This document shows, piece after piece, positions 23,570 to 35,342 of a DNA stretch of 64,000 nucleotides. Origin of the DNA: Akebia trifoliata (Eukaryota; Streptophyta; Magnoliopsida; Ranunculales; Lardizabalaceae). The position numbers and the translations under genes were made by a program. The DNA lies in contig CM030706.1 of assembly GCA_017979445.1 (NCBI GenBank), positions 12,572,967 through 12,636,966 of the forward strand, written 5' to 3'. The notes under the pieces were generated by a model that was not told the DNA's origin, did not search any database, and saw only the letters and a list, made by a program, of their open reading frames with translations. Every line of letters starts with the position of its first letter. Position 1 is the stretch's first letter.

Positions 23570-24236
23570 ATTTGAATTGTTAGATAACATAATTGGTAAA
23601 GAACATGTACTCCAAGTTGTAATGGACAATATCGTCGCCTATATAACCGTTAGCTGCCTATGTGGCTGACGGCCGTCTCTTAATGGCTAAGAGACCTCAC
23701 TTATATTGGTTGCAATGTGCGGCACATTGCATAGATCTCATATTAGAAGATTTAGGTAAATTGCACATACGTATGGTAGTTAAAGCTAGAAAAGTAGTTG
23801 TTTTTATGTATAAAACATGTTTTACTTGTACAAAGAATGTGTGCTCATATAAATGATAATTTACTTAGACCTGCAATAACACTTTTTGCTACTGCCATTA
23901 TGACACTACAAAGCCTTCATGAAAAAAAGGTAGGACTTAGAAGCTTTGTAGTGTGACCAGTGTCAACTAATTAGAACAATGGACCCTGGTTTAAAAAACC
24001 CAAACGCAAATTAGTTGCCCACATTATCATGTCCCAAAACTTTGGGAAGGTTGTTTTTAAAGCACTTAAAGATTTCAAAGAATTGTTGTGCTTAGATTAA
24101 TAGATGGCGATAAAAAGTCACCAATGGATTATATTTATGACTCTATGGAAAAAGCAATTAACAAAATTAAAGAAAATAATCAATATAAAGAAAGAAATTA
24201 TAATAAAGTAATTGATATTATAAAAAAGAGATGGTC
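23570..24236 (+). pseudogene. hAT transposase pseudogene, upstream half
   Basis: Shifting + frames match plant hAT transposases of the type with a DUF659-like region. IGKEHVLQVVMDN is followed by GRLLMAKRPHLYWLQCAAHCIDLILEDLGK (from 23674) and VLRLIDGDKKSPMDYIYDSMEKA (from about 24087), ending DIIKKRW. Frameshifts and stops interrupt it and the BED zinc-finger N-terminus is missing. It stops exactly at the TG of the Tekay LTR at 24237, and the same reading frame family resumes beyond that element at 35343. It is therefore one hAT copy split by a later insertion. Confidence 0.85.
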
Positions 24237-25435
24237 TGTGGCGCCCCACCAAACGCTAACACAAATCCCGGGGTCAAACCTTGAAGTTTGGACAGTTTCC
24301 TCCGCTTATGTTAGCGTTTCACAGAACTCAAAACAAAGAAAACCAATAATAACCAACAAATCCTACATATAAAAATGTACCAAAATATACAAAGTGCGGA
24401 AGACAGTAATTGCGAACATCGTAGAATTAGATCAAGTTGCGCAAAAATGTGAAAATATACAGGATTACAAAAATTTGACCTCCCACTAACATAGACCTAT
24501 CACTCAATCCAAAAGGACTACATACACCCCTTGGGAACTCTGGTCGTCAGTATGATCCACCAGATGATCTTCGCTCGTTCACTCTAAAGCTGTCTCTTCG
24601 ACTGCAGGATCTGAAACTAAAAAAAAATGGAAGGAAAGAATGAGTAATAATGGTTACCCAGTAGGTCTACAAACGATTCCTGCTAATAACCTCACCTAGC
24701 ATGGACGAATAAGCATACTGAATAATTTCTATACATGCAAAGTTTTACTATTAAAATTACGGTTAACTGGTACGTCTAGCCAGGGATGAGCAACTAAATA
24801 GTTTAAAAGTCCACATACATCCATTATCAATACTCACTATATTTTTATACAAATAATTTGACAACATTAAAATGACAAGCATGCTTTCCAGTTTATAATT
24901 CAAAATATAATCAACAGATACATATTACATGATGGTGGAGTAGTGGAATCAGAGAGTTGGGATTCACGACTGGATCATTCCCAGTCGGGACGTGATGTTA
25001 CAACATTAATATGGCTTTTAGTTCCTGATTTTGTGGCCGATTGCTGTGTTTACCATACTAATGACCATTTATCCGGCTCAGGCGGGCCGTTTGATGTGAC
25101 CGTAAGCAATGAGTCTCTTTTCAATGTTTTAGAACGTTCGACTACTCTAGATTGTTAGTGATCACTGACCAATCATCTTCGTCTATGTCTATCAGGCGTG
25201 CATGTGATTTCCAAAATAAACACTCCATTCGTATACGACACCTTTACAATACACATTCACTAGTAAAGATAGAAGGGAATGGACTCGGATTCCAGTTGTG
25301 ACTCCACTCTCATACGCGTCCCAAATCACGTATGAGCTTGGTGGTCCCTACCGTACATCCTAGGATAGTACACCACTCAGGATGACATGATGCACTATCC
25401 CTTCAGGCACATTCTCAGACTCTTTAATAGCTTCA

Positions 25436-25482
<47 letters not shown>

Positions 25483-27361
25483 TTTCTTTAAAAACAAAAG
25501 AGTAATTAACAATACAAAGTTGAGAACGGATATCCAGTTTCCTACCATGCAACTGTGGCCCCCAGCCTAAAATAAATAACAGTACTTGAAGCCTCTGTGC
25601 CAACATAATCTAAATAAACATACAATTATTCATTATCCCTGGATATCCTTTCACCAACCAATACACAACATACAATGTAAAATATAGGCATCACCCCTCG
25701 GGTGTAATTCTGACATTTTACTGATTCATCCCTTTCCCATTCTGTCGTGTTTTCATTTGTCGACTTTTCAAACCAAATATTTCTTTTTCAAGCTTTCAAA
25801 TTCACTTTGATCATTCGATAAAAAAACTATCAAATTTTTGTTAAAACGAGATCCCAATAGGTATGTGAAGGCAAACTGCCAAAATTGGAAAAGCTTGTGG
25901 AAATTTAGCTAAGTGTCGGAAATTCGATTTTTCAAAGTTGTCGAAATTGAAAAGGGATTTTTGTAAATGAAGGCCTCGACAGTTTGAGAAGGACCGCGTA
26001 ATTTTTGTAACTTAATTCAAAGTAATGCAAAAGATATCACACGAATTCTTGAAACATTCTCGTTTTGACGAAATTTTGTTTAATTTTTTTTCTGACTTAT
26101 TTGAAAGAGTTATGGGGCCCATAAATAGTGTTTTTTGCATGTTAATAACATGAGGTATCCAAAAAAAATATCAAAAAAATTATTTGGGCACTTTTTGGAG
26201 TAGACGGTGGCTCATGGTGGCACCGTGACTATTCACAATAGAACCATCAGAACGCTGAAAACTCCCGAATTTTTTTATTTTTTTCATCGTTTCTTCGAGT
26301 TTTTCACTCGTTTCGATTCTAATAACCCACCCACGGATCCAATATTTAAATCATGATAGAATACATCAAATACATTAGTTTTCGCATGAATTTGAAACAA
26401 TCACAACAATATTTTACAATTTTTTAACACAAAATAAGTTTCGAAACATCCCTAAATGCAATTTTCTCGAAATCTACGACTACTAATAAGAGTAGAGAGT
26501 CCCCTACTTGGTTCGTGGTTGTTACTGGTGATGAACTAACACAAAGGGTCAATGTTTGACGGCTCAAAGTTCCGAAAGTGGTTGAATTCGAGTGCCAACG
26601 GTCGGGTTGGTCGTGAAACCCACTTTGAAGGTATCCTTCCTTTTTCAACACAATCAAAGACTCTCCTTCGATTTGGATGAGACTCCAAATAGGTCTAAAC
26701 GAACCTATTTACTAATTTTTGTGAGAGACCAAGATAAAGAAAAGGAAATAAGGGTCAAATGGGATGAGGATGTGGAGCTCGACAGTGCCGACGATCCTTC
26801 CTTCTTCATCGACGATCAACACGAGTTTGATCGCGAGAAATGTTGACGAGAATGAGTCGAAACCCTAAGGTAGAAGAATGGTTGATTTGGGTTATTTAGA
26901 GAAGAGGGAAAGAAATAAAATAAAATAAAGTTGTCTTTCTTTTAAACAAGGGCTGGGGGTATTTTTGACATTTTTTACTTGTTTCTATTTTTAATGGTAA
27001 CCTGACTATTCGACTCGGAAAATGACAAATGAATATTTCATTTCGAATAATTTTTCGTTACAGACCTAATGGTGATGTCAAATTTTTTTGATTCCTGATC
27101 TAACGAAACTTCACTATTTTGGGTCCCACTCAACACGAAATTCAAGGATTTTATAACTTTCTAATCCGAACTTGAATTTAAACATGCTTATAGGCTAAAA
27201 TATATATTTCGATCATTTTGAATCTAATGGCGAAGTCGAAATTCGATAAAAATGAATGGACTAAAATTCGAGTATTCTACCCTAAGTCTTTCTTTTAGAA
27301 TTTTATCGAAATTCACAATTAGATTTCCTTGAGATACAAATTAAAAACTCGGGATGTTACA
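24237..27361 (-). mobile_element. 3' LTR of the Tekay element
   Basis: About 3.1 kb, nearly co-linear with the 5' LTR at 32189-35342. Differences include a deletion of about 45 bp near 24535 relative to the 5' LTR and an expanded (TA)n tract at about 25438-25479, where the 5' LTR has only a short AT run. Many scattered substitutions show the insertion is not recent. Small + frames inside it, for example 26592-26846, are not genes. Confidence 0.92.
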
Positions 27362-27373
27362 TTCTCCCCCTAA
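27362..27373 (-). promoter_or_regulatory. Polypurine tract of the Tekay element
   Basis: Read on the - strand, TTAGGGGGAGAA lies directly before the LTR start TGTAACATCCC. This is the expected plus-strand primer position and confirms orientation. Confidence 0.85.
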
Positions 27374-27394
27374 TAAAAATTTCGTCCTCGAAGT

Positions 27395-27565
27395 TGAAAT
27401 CATATCTTATTCTCGGAATAGTTCTGGATACTTAGCCTACATCTCAACCTATTTTTCCCATGTGGCTTCCTCTACGTTATGGTGCCTCCACAATACCTTG
27501 ATTAGAGGTAAAGATTTTGATCTGAGTTGCTTTACTCTCCTGTCCAGTATCTATACTGCATCTTC
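27395..27565 (-). pseudogene. Chromodomain at the C-terminus of Tekay integrase
   Basis: On the - strand, ILDRRVKQLRSKSLPLIKVL followed by WRHHNVEEATWEK matches the chromodomain tail of Tekay/Del integrases, thought to steer insertion by binding histone marks. Stops interrupt it before ILDR and after EEATWEK, so it is decayed. Confidence 0.85.
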
Positions 27566-28700
27566 ATTGTAGGATACGTCTTCATCTACCTCTAAATTCT
27601 GCAAGTCGACCACGTGTGAAGGGTCTAGCAAGTACTTCTTCAGCATGGACACATGGAACACATTATGAACTTGCTCAAGCTGTAGGGGTAGAATCAATCG
27701 GTAAGCCACTGGACCTATCAGCTCAACTATCTCGAATGGTTCTACAAATCGCAGCTTTAATTTGCCCTTCACGCCAAATCTAGATATCCCTCTTCGGGGT
27801 GATACCTTCAAGAATACTTGATCCCCAACTTGAAATTTCAAAAGTCTACGCCGTTTGTCTGCATAGCTTTTCTATCTACTCTGAGCAATTTTTAGTTTGT
27901 CTCGTACAATGCGTACTATCTCACTAGTTTCCTCAACAATCTCGGGCCCCAATACCGTGGCATCTCCTGTTTCTGCCCAACATATCGATGATCGACACGG
28001 CATACCGTATAAAGCCTTGAATGGTGCCATGCCGATACTAGCTTGGAAGCTGTTATTATAGGAGAACTCCACCAACGGTAAGTGACGCTTCCAACTTCCC
28101 CCAAAATCCAAAACACACGCTCGTAGCATGTCTTCCAAAATCTGAATTACTTACTCAGACTGTCCATCAGACTGAGGGTGAAACGCTGTGCTAAAGTTCA
28201 ACTGAGTACCCATTGCTTTGTGCAGACTCTCCCAAAATCAAGAAGTAAATCTGGGATCCCTGTCTGACATGATAGAAACTGGCACTCCATGTAGTCGTAC
28301 TATCTCAATTATGTATATCTAGCTCAGTCTATCGACACTGAATGAGACTCGGATTGGGATGAAATGTGCTAATTTTGTAAATCGATCCAAAATCACCCAT
28401 ATGGCATCCGACCCGTCATTGACTCTCGGTAACCTCACTACAAATTCCATGGTCACGTGCTCCCATTTCCATTTCGCTATGGGTAATGGTTGGAGTAAAC
28501 CTGCTAGGTGGCGGTGTTTTGTCTTGACTTGCTGGCAGGTTAGGCATCTACCTACATATTCTGCAATTACCTTCTTCATACCCGGAAACCAGAAATTCCT
28601 TCGTAGATCTTTATACATCTTCGTGCTTCCTGGGTGAATCGAGTATCGGGAACGGTATGCCTCGCCTAATATGTCGGACCTCAATTGCGAGTCCTACAGT
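27566..28700 (-). pseudogene. Integrase of the Tekay element (broken)
   Basis: The zinc-binding region (HPGSTKMYKDLRRNFWFPGM, CLTCQQVK) lies at about 28500-28640. Core acidic residues can still be seen: Asp in VILDRFTKLAHF (about 28350), Asp in SDRDPRF (about 28260) and Glu in HPQSDGQSE (about 28165). The C-terminal part (KFQVGDQVFLKVSPRRG) is at 27780-27841. At least three in-frame stops separate these segments: before IYIIEIV, after DPRFTS and directly after GQSE. Confidence 0.88.
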
Positions 28701-28939
28701 ATCCACATCCTACCTAGAAATCTGAGAACCTTATCTGATCCCTTCGACCAATCTAGGTCGATCAGGTCCCTAGCTCTTAGCTCATATCCTCCCACATCTT
28801 CATCTACTTTCTAGACTTCCTTAATTCGTGCTATCAACTCATTTTCAATTCTCAATGTACCCAGATATATGTGCGATCTAAACTTTTCTCCTAGAGTCTC
28901 AAACACTGTTTCTACAACCTATTCAAGCAATTGTCATTC

Positions 28940-29610
28940 TTTCAACATCATATGAGTTACAATGTTTCTACTCAATGTGTCAACAACCACATTGGCTTTC
29001 CCCAGGTGGTACTCAAGGGTAAAGTCGTAGTCCTTGAGGTATTCCATCCAACGTCGTCGTCTCATATTCAATTCTTGCTACAAGAATATGTACTTGAGGC
29101 TCTTATGATCAGAGAATACTTCAAACTTCTCCCCGTATAGATAATATCTCCAAATGCGTAGTGCGAACACTATAGCTGCTAACTCAAGATCATAGACCGG
29201 ATAATTTTTTTTCATGATTCTTGAACTTCCTAGATGCGTATGCCACTACTTTCCCAAATTGCATCAATACGCTCCCAAACCAATTCCAGAAGCATTAGTA
29301 AAGATCGCCAAGCCTTTACCTGGAATCGAAGATGCTAAAATTGGAGCGGTCGTCAATCTTTTCTTCAATTCTTGAAATGCATTCTCGCAGTTGTCACCTA
29401 CTCAAACCGAACATTTTTCTGCATCAATCTCGTCAACGGTGCTGCAAGAGTGGAGAATCCCTCAATAAACCTTCTATAGTAGCCGTCCATTTCAAGAAAA
29501 CTTCTAATATCCGTCACCGTCTTATGATGTTTCCACGACAATACGGCTTCAACCTTGGAGGGGTCTACTGCTATCCCTTCATTGGACACCACATGTCCTA
29601 GGAATATCAC
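28940..29610 (-). pseudogene. RNase H region of the Tekay element (broken)
   Basis: The connection segment IFLGHVVSNEGIAVDPSKVE leads into the RNase H-like part, with PILASSIPGKGLAIFTNASG near 29265-29345. In the family this last motif normally reads DAS; here the catalytic aspartate is asparagine. A stop and frameshift separate the segments. Confidence 0.8.
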
Positions 29611-29619
29611 CTTCTAGAG

Positions 29620-30310
29620 TCAAAACTCAGACTTGCTGAACTTGGCATATAGCTTATGCTCACGTAAAATCTGTAGTATGATTATGAGGTATCTCTCGTA
29701 ATCCTCCCTCAACTTATAGTAAATTTGGATGTCATCTATGAACATAATGACAAACCTGTCAAGGTGCTCCCAAAATACCCGATGCATCAGATCCATGAAT
29801 GCTACTGGTGTATTTATTAGACCGAAAGGCATCACTAGATATTTAAAATGTCCTAGCCTGGTCCGAAATGCAGTCTTTGGAATATTCGCCTCCCGGATCC
29901 TCAACTGGTGGTACCCAGATCGCAAATCGATCTTAAAGAAGTATTGGGCACCCTGCAGTTGGTCAAACAGATCATCGATGAGCGGAAAGGGATACTTATT
30001 CTTGATGGTCACTTGATTTAACCTTCGATAGTCGATACATAATCGGAGTGACCCATCCTTCTTCTTGACAAACAAAACCAGTGCTCTCCAGGGTGAGGAA
30101 CTCGGTCGAATAAACCCAAGTTAGTAAGCTTATCAATCTGCGCTTTCAACTCTCGGGGTTTCTACAGGGGAATTCGGTATGGTGCAATGGAGATAGGCCC
30201 TGTGCCTGGTACCAAATCAATAGAAAACTCTCTCTCATTACTTGGAGGTAAATCTGGTAATTCGTCTGGAAAAACATCCTCGAATTCCTTAACTACCTCT
30301 ACCATATCTA
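29620..30310 (-). pseudogene. Reverse transcriptase of the Tekay element
   Basis: FEDVFPDELPDLPP and PYRIPL (about 30165-30290) lead into [20 protein letters not shown] (from 30072), [14 protein letters not shown] and [17 protein letters not shown]. The active-site region reads FIDDIQIY where FIDDILVY is usual, so both aspartates remain. A stop separates the start from the main block and another ends it at 29620 (KSEF). The block is otherwise long and fairly well kept. Confidence 0.9.
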
Positions 30311-30730
30311 GTGATGTCTCTAACTCCACTACACTCAAAGTTCTTAACTGGTTGTATAAAGGACCGTTTCTCCTATACCTGGATTCTCGAACCTTGACTT
30401 TTGGATATCCCGACCTTCTAAAAACTACTGATCCCGTGAAACAATCCACGTGGACATGGTTCTGTACTAGCCAATCCATCCCCAATATGACATCAAAGTC
30501 GGAACAATCTAATGTCATGAGGTCGGTACTCATCTCCTGGTCCTCAATCCTAATTACACAGTTCCGACATAATTTCTAAGCTATCTGTCGATCTCCCAAC
30601 GGTGTGGACAGTTTCATTATTCGGCCCGTGTCAGAAATTTCTAATTCTAGCAACCGTGCAATCTCCGTGGAAATATATGATCTAGAAGAACCGGTACCGA
30701 ATAGAACTTAAATCTTAATATTGGAAATCA
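30311..30730 (-). pseudogene. Aspartic protease of the Tekay element (active site lost)
   Basis: The usual DTG triad appears as GTG in VLFGTGSSRSYIS (about 30670-30705), so the catalytic aspartate is gone. The later DFDVILGMDWL motif (about 30465-30500) is intact. An in-frame stop lies between them after the LGDRQIA segment. Confidence 0.8.
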
Positions 30731-30804
30731 AAATTGTACCTTCTAGCACCTCGTCTGAAACTGATATCTCCTCCTGAATCAGATGATACGCCCTACCCTG
30801 GGGT

Positions 30805-31985
30805 TTAGGAATCACCCATGATTGTGACTGTGATGAAAGGCAGTTTCTTTTGATATGTCACGTCTGCCCGCACCCAAAGCATGTTAAAGGTCCCGTCTGT
30901 ATAGGTCTCTGTGGGGCGGGTGGTCTCGGAATCTGTCTGGTTGGTCCCCTTGGCCCTATTGACCTCACTGGAGTCCCAACTGGTCCATAACTCGAAGGAG
31001 TAGGAGCTCAATACTGCGGATATGTGGGTCCAGAAGCACTCGGTCCTGAAAACATCGGCCTCTTGGCCGGATCGACCCTAAGAGGAAAAGAAGCCTAGGG
31101 TCGCCTGATCTGCCCCCTTGAAATCTGCAACTCCATTTCCTCTCGCTCAACCATCTGAGCTCGACTCATCGTGTTTCTATAGCTGGTGGTCTCAATCACT
31201 GACATTCTGGCCTTCAAGTAAGGTCGTATTCCTCTGAAAAATCTACGGGCTTTCTGCAAATCGGTCGAAATGAGCTCGGGTGCATATCGTGACAATCTGG
31301 TAAATCTCAACTCGTAATTCGTAACGGATAGATTACCTTGCACCAAACCTGAAATCTTCTGATGCTTAATTTCTCGAGCCGTCTCGGATATGAATCTATC
31401 TAGGAACATCCTCTCAAAATCGACCCACTCAAAAGGTCCATCCCCCAAAAACATTCCTCTCAGAACGCCACTAATGGCTAGCATCCCCGTCAAACTAAAA
31501 GGCAACCACCGGTATCCACTGGTCTCTCGAGCACTGCATGGTGCTCAGAATCTCTCGAATCCTCAAAACCCATTCATTGACCTCAGCCAGGTTGGAAGAA
31601 CTTCCAAATTTGAGTAGACGTAGTCGTTGGAAGTTTTGTAGCCACATCCCCGAGTATGTTTGAGTCTGGGGTGGGGGAGTTCACGCAGCCTCAACGGTAC
31701 AACCTGTGGCTGTGGCTCCTAGGGTGGAATAGGGTTGGTCCTTTGTGAAGAAGCCTGGCGCTCCCTCAACTCAGCCACCTCCTCGGCTAGTCTAGCCTGT
31801 GACTCGAACATCTCCTCCCTAAACTTGTTCTGGGACTCAGCTATTTGTCTCATAAACAACATTATCTGTGCTATCGGATCAAGGGTCTGATCCGATGTTT
31901 GCCCTGCCTCGACTGTGTTTCGGCTTCTCCCTCGGCCTCTGCTTCTACCTCGTCCGCTAATCTCGTTTATGTTCATCAACAGCAA
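30805..31985 (-). pseudogene. Gag and CCHC knuckle of the Tekay element (broken)
   Basis: The Arg/Gly-rich N-terminus (GRGRSRGRGRSR) is at about 31900-31960. A coiled-coil-like Glu/Arg stretch follows, then a retrotransposon gag domain (WVLRIREILSTMQC; FEWVDFERMFLDRF; NYELRFTRLSRYAPELISTD) at 31100-31620. A zinc knuckle near 30850-30890 keeps the C-x2-C-x4-H-x4-C spacing (CFGCGQT.HIKRNC), with an in-frame TGA just before the histidine. Frameshifts separate the N-terminus, gag core and knuckle. Confidence 0.88.
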
Positions 31986-32172
31986 GGCATTTATTATCAG
32001 TAGGCTAAAGTCATTCTTATGAAAGAATTAATTAATATCCTTAGATAGGAATATAGTAATGAACACCGTTTTCATTACTAACAGAAGGAACCTAGAATCC
32101 TATCTTAATCTTATGAGGCTCTATGGACTCTAGACACGGAAGAGCTCGTAATCCCAATACGAAACTACTAAT

Positions 32173-32186
32173 GGGCTCTAATATCA
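32173..32186 (-). promoter_or_regulatory. Primer-binding site of the Tekay element
   Basis: Read on the - strand, TGATATTAGAGCCC lies two bases past the end of the 5' LTR. It resembles the common tRNA-iMet site TGGTATCAGAGC with G-to-A and C-to-T changes, consistent with decay at methylated cytosines. Confidence 0.8.
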
Positions 32187-32188
32187 TC

Positions 32189-35100
32189 TGTGGCGCCCCA
32201 CCAAATGCTAACACAGATCCCGGGGTCGAACCTTGAAGTTTGAACAGTTTTCTCCGCTTATGTTAGCGTTCCATGGAATTCAAAATAAAGAAAACAGATA
32301 ATCAACAAATCCTACATATAACAATGTACCAAAATATACAAAGTGCGGAAGACAGTAACTGCGAACATCATAGAATTAGATTAGAGTTGTGCAAAAACAT
32401 GAAAATATACAAGATTACAAAAATTTGACCTCCTACTAACATAGACCTATCACTCAATCCAAAAAGACTACATACACCCCTTAGGAACGAACGGACTCCG
32501 AGGGAAAGTAATCATGATGCTCACCGGGCAATGGACTCTAGTCGTCAGTATGACCCACCAAATGATCCTTGCTTGCTGGCTCTAAAGCTGTCTCTCCGAC
32601 TGTAGGATCTTAAACTATAAAAAAATGGGATGAAAGGGTGAATAACAATGGTTACCCAATAGGTCCACAAACGACTCCTACTAATAACCTCACCTAGCAC
32701 GGACAAATAAGCATACTGAATAATTTCAATACATACAAAACTTTACTATTAAAATTATGGTTAACTAGTACGTATAACCAGGGATGAGCAACTAAATAGT
32801 TTAAAAATCCACATACATCCAGTATCGATACTCACTATACATTTTCATTTTTATACAAATAACTTGACAACATTGAAATGACAAGCATGATTTGCAGTTT
32901 ATAATTCAAAATATAACAATAGATACATATTACACAATGGTGAAGTAGTGGAATTAGAGAGTTGGGATTCATAACTGGATCGTTCTCAGTCGGGACATGA
33001 TGTTACAACATTAATCTGGTATTTAGTTTCTGATTTTGTGGCCGGTAACTACGCTTACCACACTGGTGACCATTTATCCGGCTCAGGCAGGCCGTTTGAC
33101 ATGACCGTAAGCAATGGGTCTATTTTTGATGTTTCAGAAAGTTCGACTACTCTAGATTGTTAGTGATTACTGACCAATCATCTTCGTATATGCCTATCAG
33201 GCGTGCATGTGATTTCCAAAATAAATACTCCATTCGTATACGACCACATTTACAATATATGTTCACCAGTAAAGATAAAAGGGAATAGACCCTGATTCCA
33301 GTTGTGACTCTACTCTCATACGCGTCCCATACCATGTATGAGCTTGGTGGTCCCTACCGTACATCCTAGGATAATACACCACTCAGGATGACATGATGCA
33401 CTATCCTTTTAGGCATTCTTGGACTCTTTAACAACTCACAAAATAGATACACCAATATATATATTATTTTTCTTTAAAAATAAAAAAGTAATTAACAATA
33501 CAAAGTTGAGAACGGATATCCAATTTTCTACCATGCAACTGTGGCCCCCCAACCTAAAATAAATAACAGTAATCGAAGCCTCTGTGCTAACATAATCTAA
33601 ATAAACATGCAATTATTCATTATCCCTGGATATCCTTTCACCAACCAATACACAACATACAATGTAAAATATAGACATCACTCTTTGGGTGTAATTCTGA
33701 CATTTTACCGATTCATCATTTTCCCATTCTGCGTGTTTTCACTTCTCGACTTTTCACACCAATTTTTTTTTTCAAGCTTTCAAATTCACTTTGATCATTC
33801 GATCGAAAAATTATCAAATTTTTGTTAAAACGGGATCCCACTAGGTATGCAAAGGAAAACTGCCAAAATTGGAAAAGCTTGTGAAAATTTGGTTAAGTGT
33901 CGGAAACTCGATTTTTCAAAGTTGTCAAAATTGAAATTTGATTTTTATAAATGAAGGCCCTCAACAACATGAGCAGGGCTACGTAATTTTGTAACTTAAT
34001 TCAAAGTAATGCAAAAGATATCACATGAATTCTTGAAACATTCTCGTTTTGACGAAATTTTGTTTAATTTTTCCCCGGCTCATTTGAAAGAGTTATGGGG
34101 CCCATAAGTAGTGGTTTTTGCATGTTAATAGCATAAGGAATCTAAAAAAAAATATCAAAAATTTTATTTGGGCACTTTTTGGAATTGATGGTGGCACCGT
34201 GACCAGGAGACAGCGACTTACGGTGGAACCGTCAGAACGCTGAAAACTTACGAAATTTTCCATTTTTTTCATCATTTCTAAGAGTTTTTCACTCGTTTTC
34301 AATTCTAATAACCCACCCACGGATCCAATATTTAAATTATGATAGAATACATTAAATACATTAGTTCTAGCATAAATTTGAAAACAATTACAATAATATT
34401 CTACAATTTTTTAAACACAAAATAAGTTTCGAAACATCCCTAAATGCAATTTTCTCGAAATCTACGACTACTAATAAGAATAGAGAGTCCCCTACTTGGT
34501 TCGTGGTTGTTAATGGTGATGAAATAACACAAAGGGTCAATGATTGGCTGCTCGAAGTTCCGAAAGTGGTTGAATTCGGGTGCCAATGGTCGGGTTGGTC
34601 GTGTAACCCTTTTTGAAGGTATCCTTCCTCTTTTAACGACTCTCCTTCGATTTTGATGAGACTCCAAGTGGGTCTAAACGAACCTACTTGCTAATTTTTC
34701 TGAGAGACCAAGAAAAAGAGGAAGAAATAAAGGTCAAATGAGATGAGGACGTGGAGCTCGACAGTGGCGACGATCCTTCCTTCTTCGTCGTCGACGATCA
34801 ACACGAGCTTGATCACAAGGAATGTTGACGAGAATAGGTCGAAACCCTAGGGTAGAGGAATGACTGATATGGGTTCTTTAGAAAAGAGGGAAAGAAATAA
34901 AATAAAATAAAGTTATCTTTCTTTTAAACAAGGGCTGGGGGCATTTTTGACATTTTCTATTTGTTTCTATTTTTAACAGTAACCCGACTATTCGGACTCG
35001 AAAAATGACAAATGAATATTCTATTTCGAATAATTTTTCGTTGCGGACCTAATGGTGATATTAAATTTTTCTGATTCCCGCTCTAATGAAACTTCACTGT

Positions 35101-35342
35101 TTTGGGTCCCACTCAACATAAGTTAATGATTTTATAATTTTCTCATCCGAACTCGAATTTGACCGTGCTTACAGGCTAAAGTTTATATTTCGATCATTTT
35201 GAACCTAATGGCGAAGTAGAAATTCATTAAAAATGAACAGACTAAAATTCGAGTATTCTACCCTAAGTCTTTCTTTTAAAATTTTATCGAAATTCACAAT
35301 TAGATTTCCTCGAGATACAAATTAAAAACTCGAGGTGTTACA
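32189..35342 (-). mobile_element. 5' LTR of the Tekay element
   Basis: About 3.15 kb, beginning TGTAACACCTCGAG in sense direction at 35342 and ending GGCGCCACA at 32189. It matches 24237-27361 along its whole length, apart from scattered substitutions and a few indels. Confidence 0.92.

Larger units (their letters stand above)
24237..35342 (-). mobile_element. Full-length Tekay/Del chromovirus (Ty3/gypsy)
   Basis: Two LTRs of about 3.1 kb bound an internal region of about 4.8 kb on the - strand. Read in sense direction, each LTR begins TGTAACA and ends GCGCCACA. A tRNA-iMet-like primer site (TGATATTAGAGCCC) follows the 5' LTR (32189-35342), and a polypurine tract (TTAGGGGGAGAA) precedes the 3' LTR (24237-27361). 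Coding order is gag, zinc knuckle, protease, reverse transcriptase, RNase H, integrase, then a chromodomain, which is the chromovirus order; chromodomain and LTR termini point to Tekay/Del. All coding blocks contain stops or frameshifts, so it is inactive. The flanks TGGTC and TAGGG are only weakly alike and could be a decayed target duplication of the hAT sequence it split. Confidence 0.93.

Noticed and set aside
26592..26846. An 84-codon + strand frame with acidic C-terminus
   Set aside because: Lies wholly inside the Tekay 3' LTR on the non-sense strand and is broken in the other LTR copy.
30187..30579. A 130-codon + strand frame rich in Ser/Thr
   Set aside because: Antisense shadow of the Tekay protease and reverse transcriptase.
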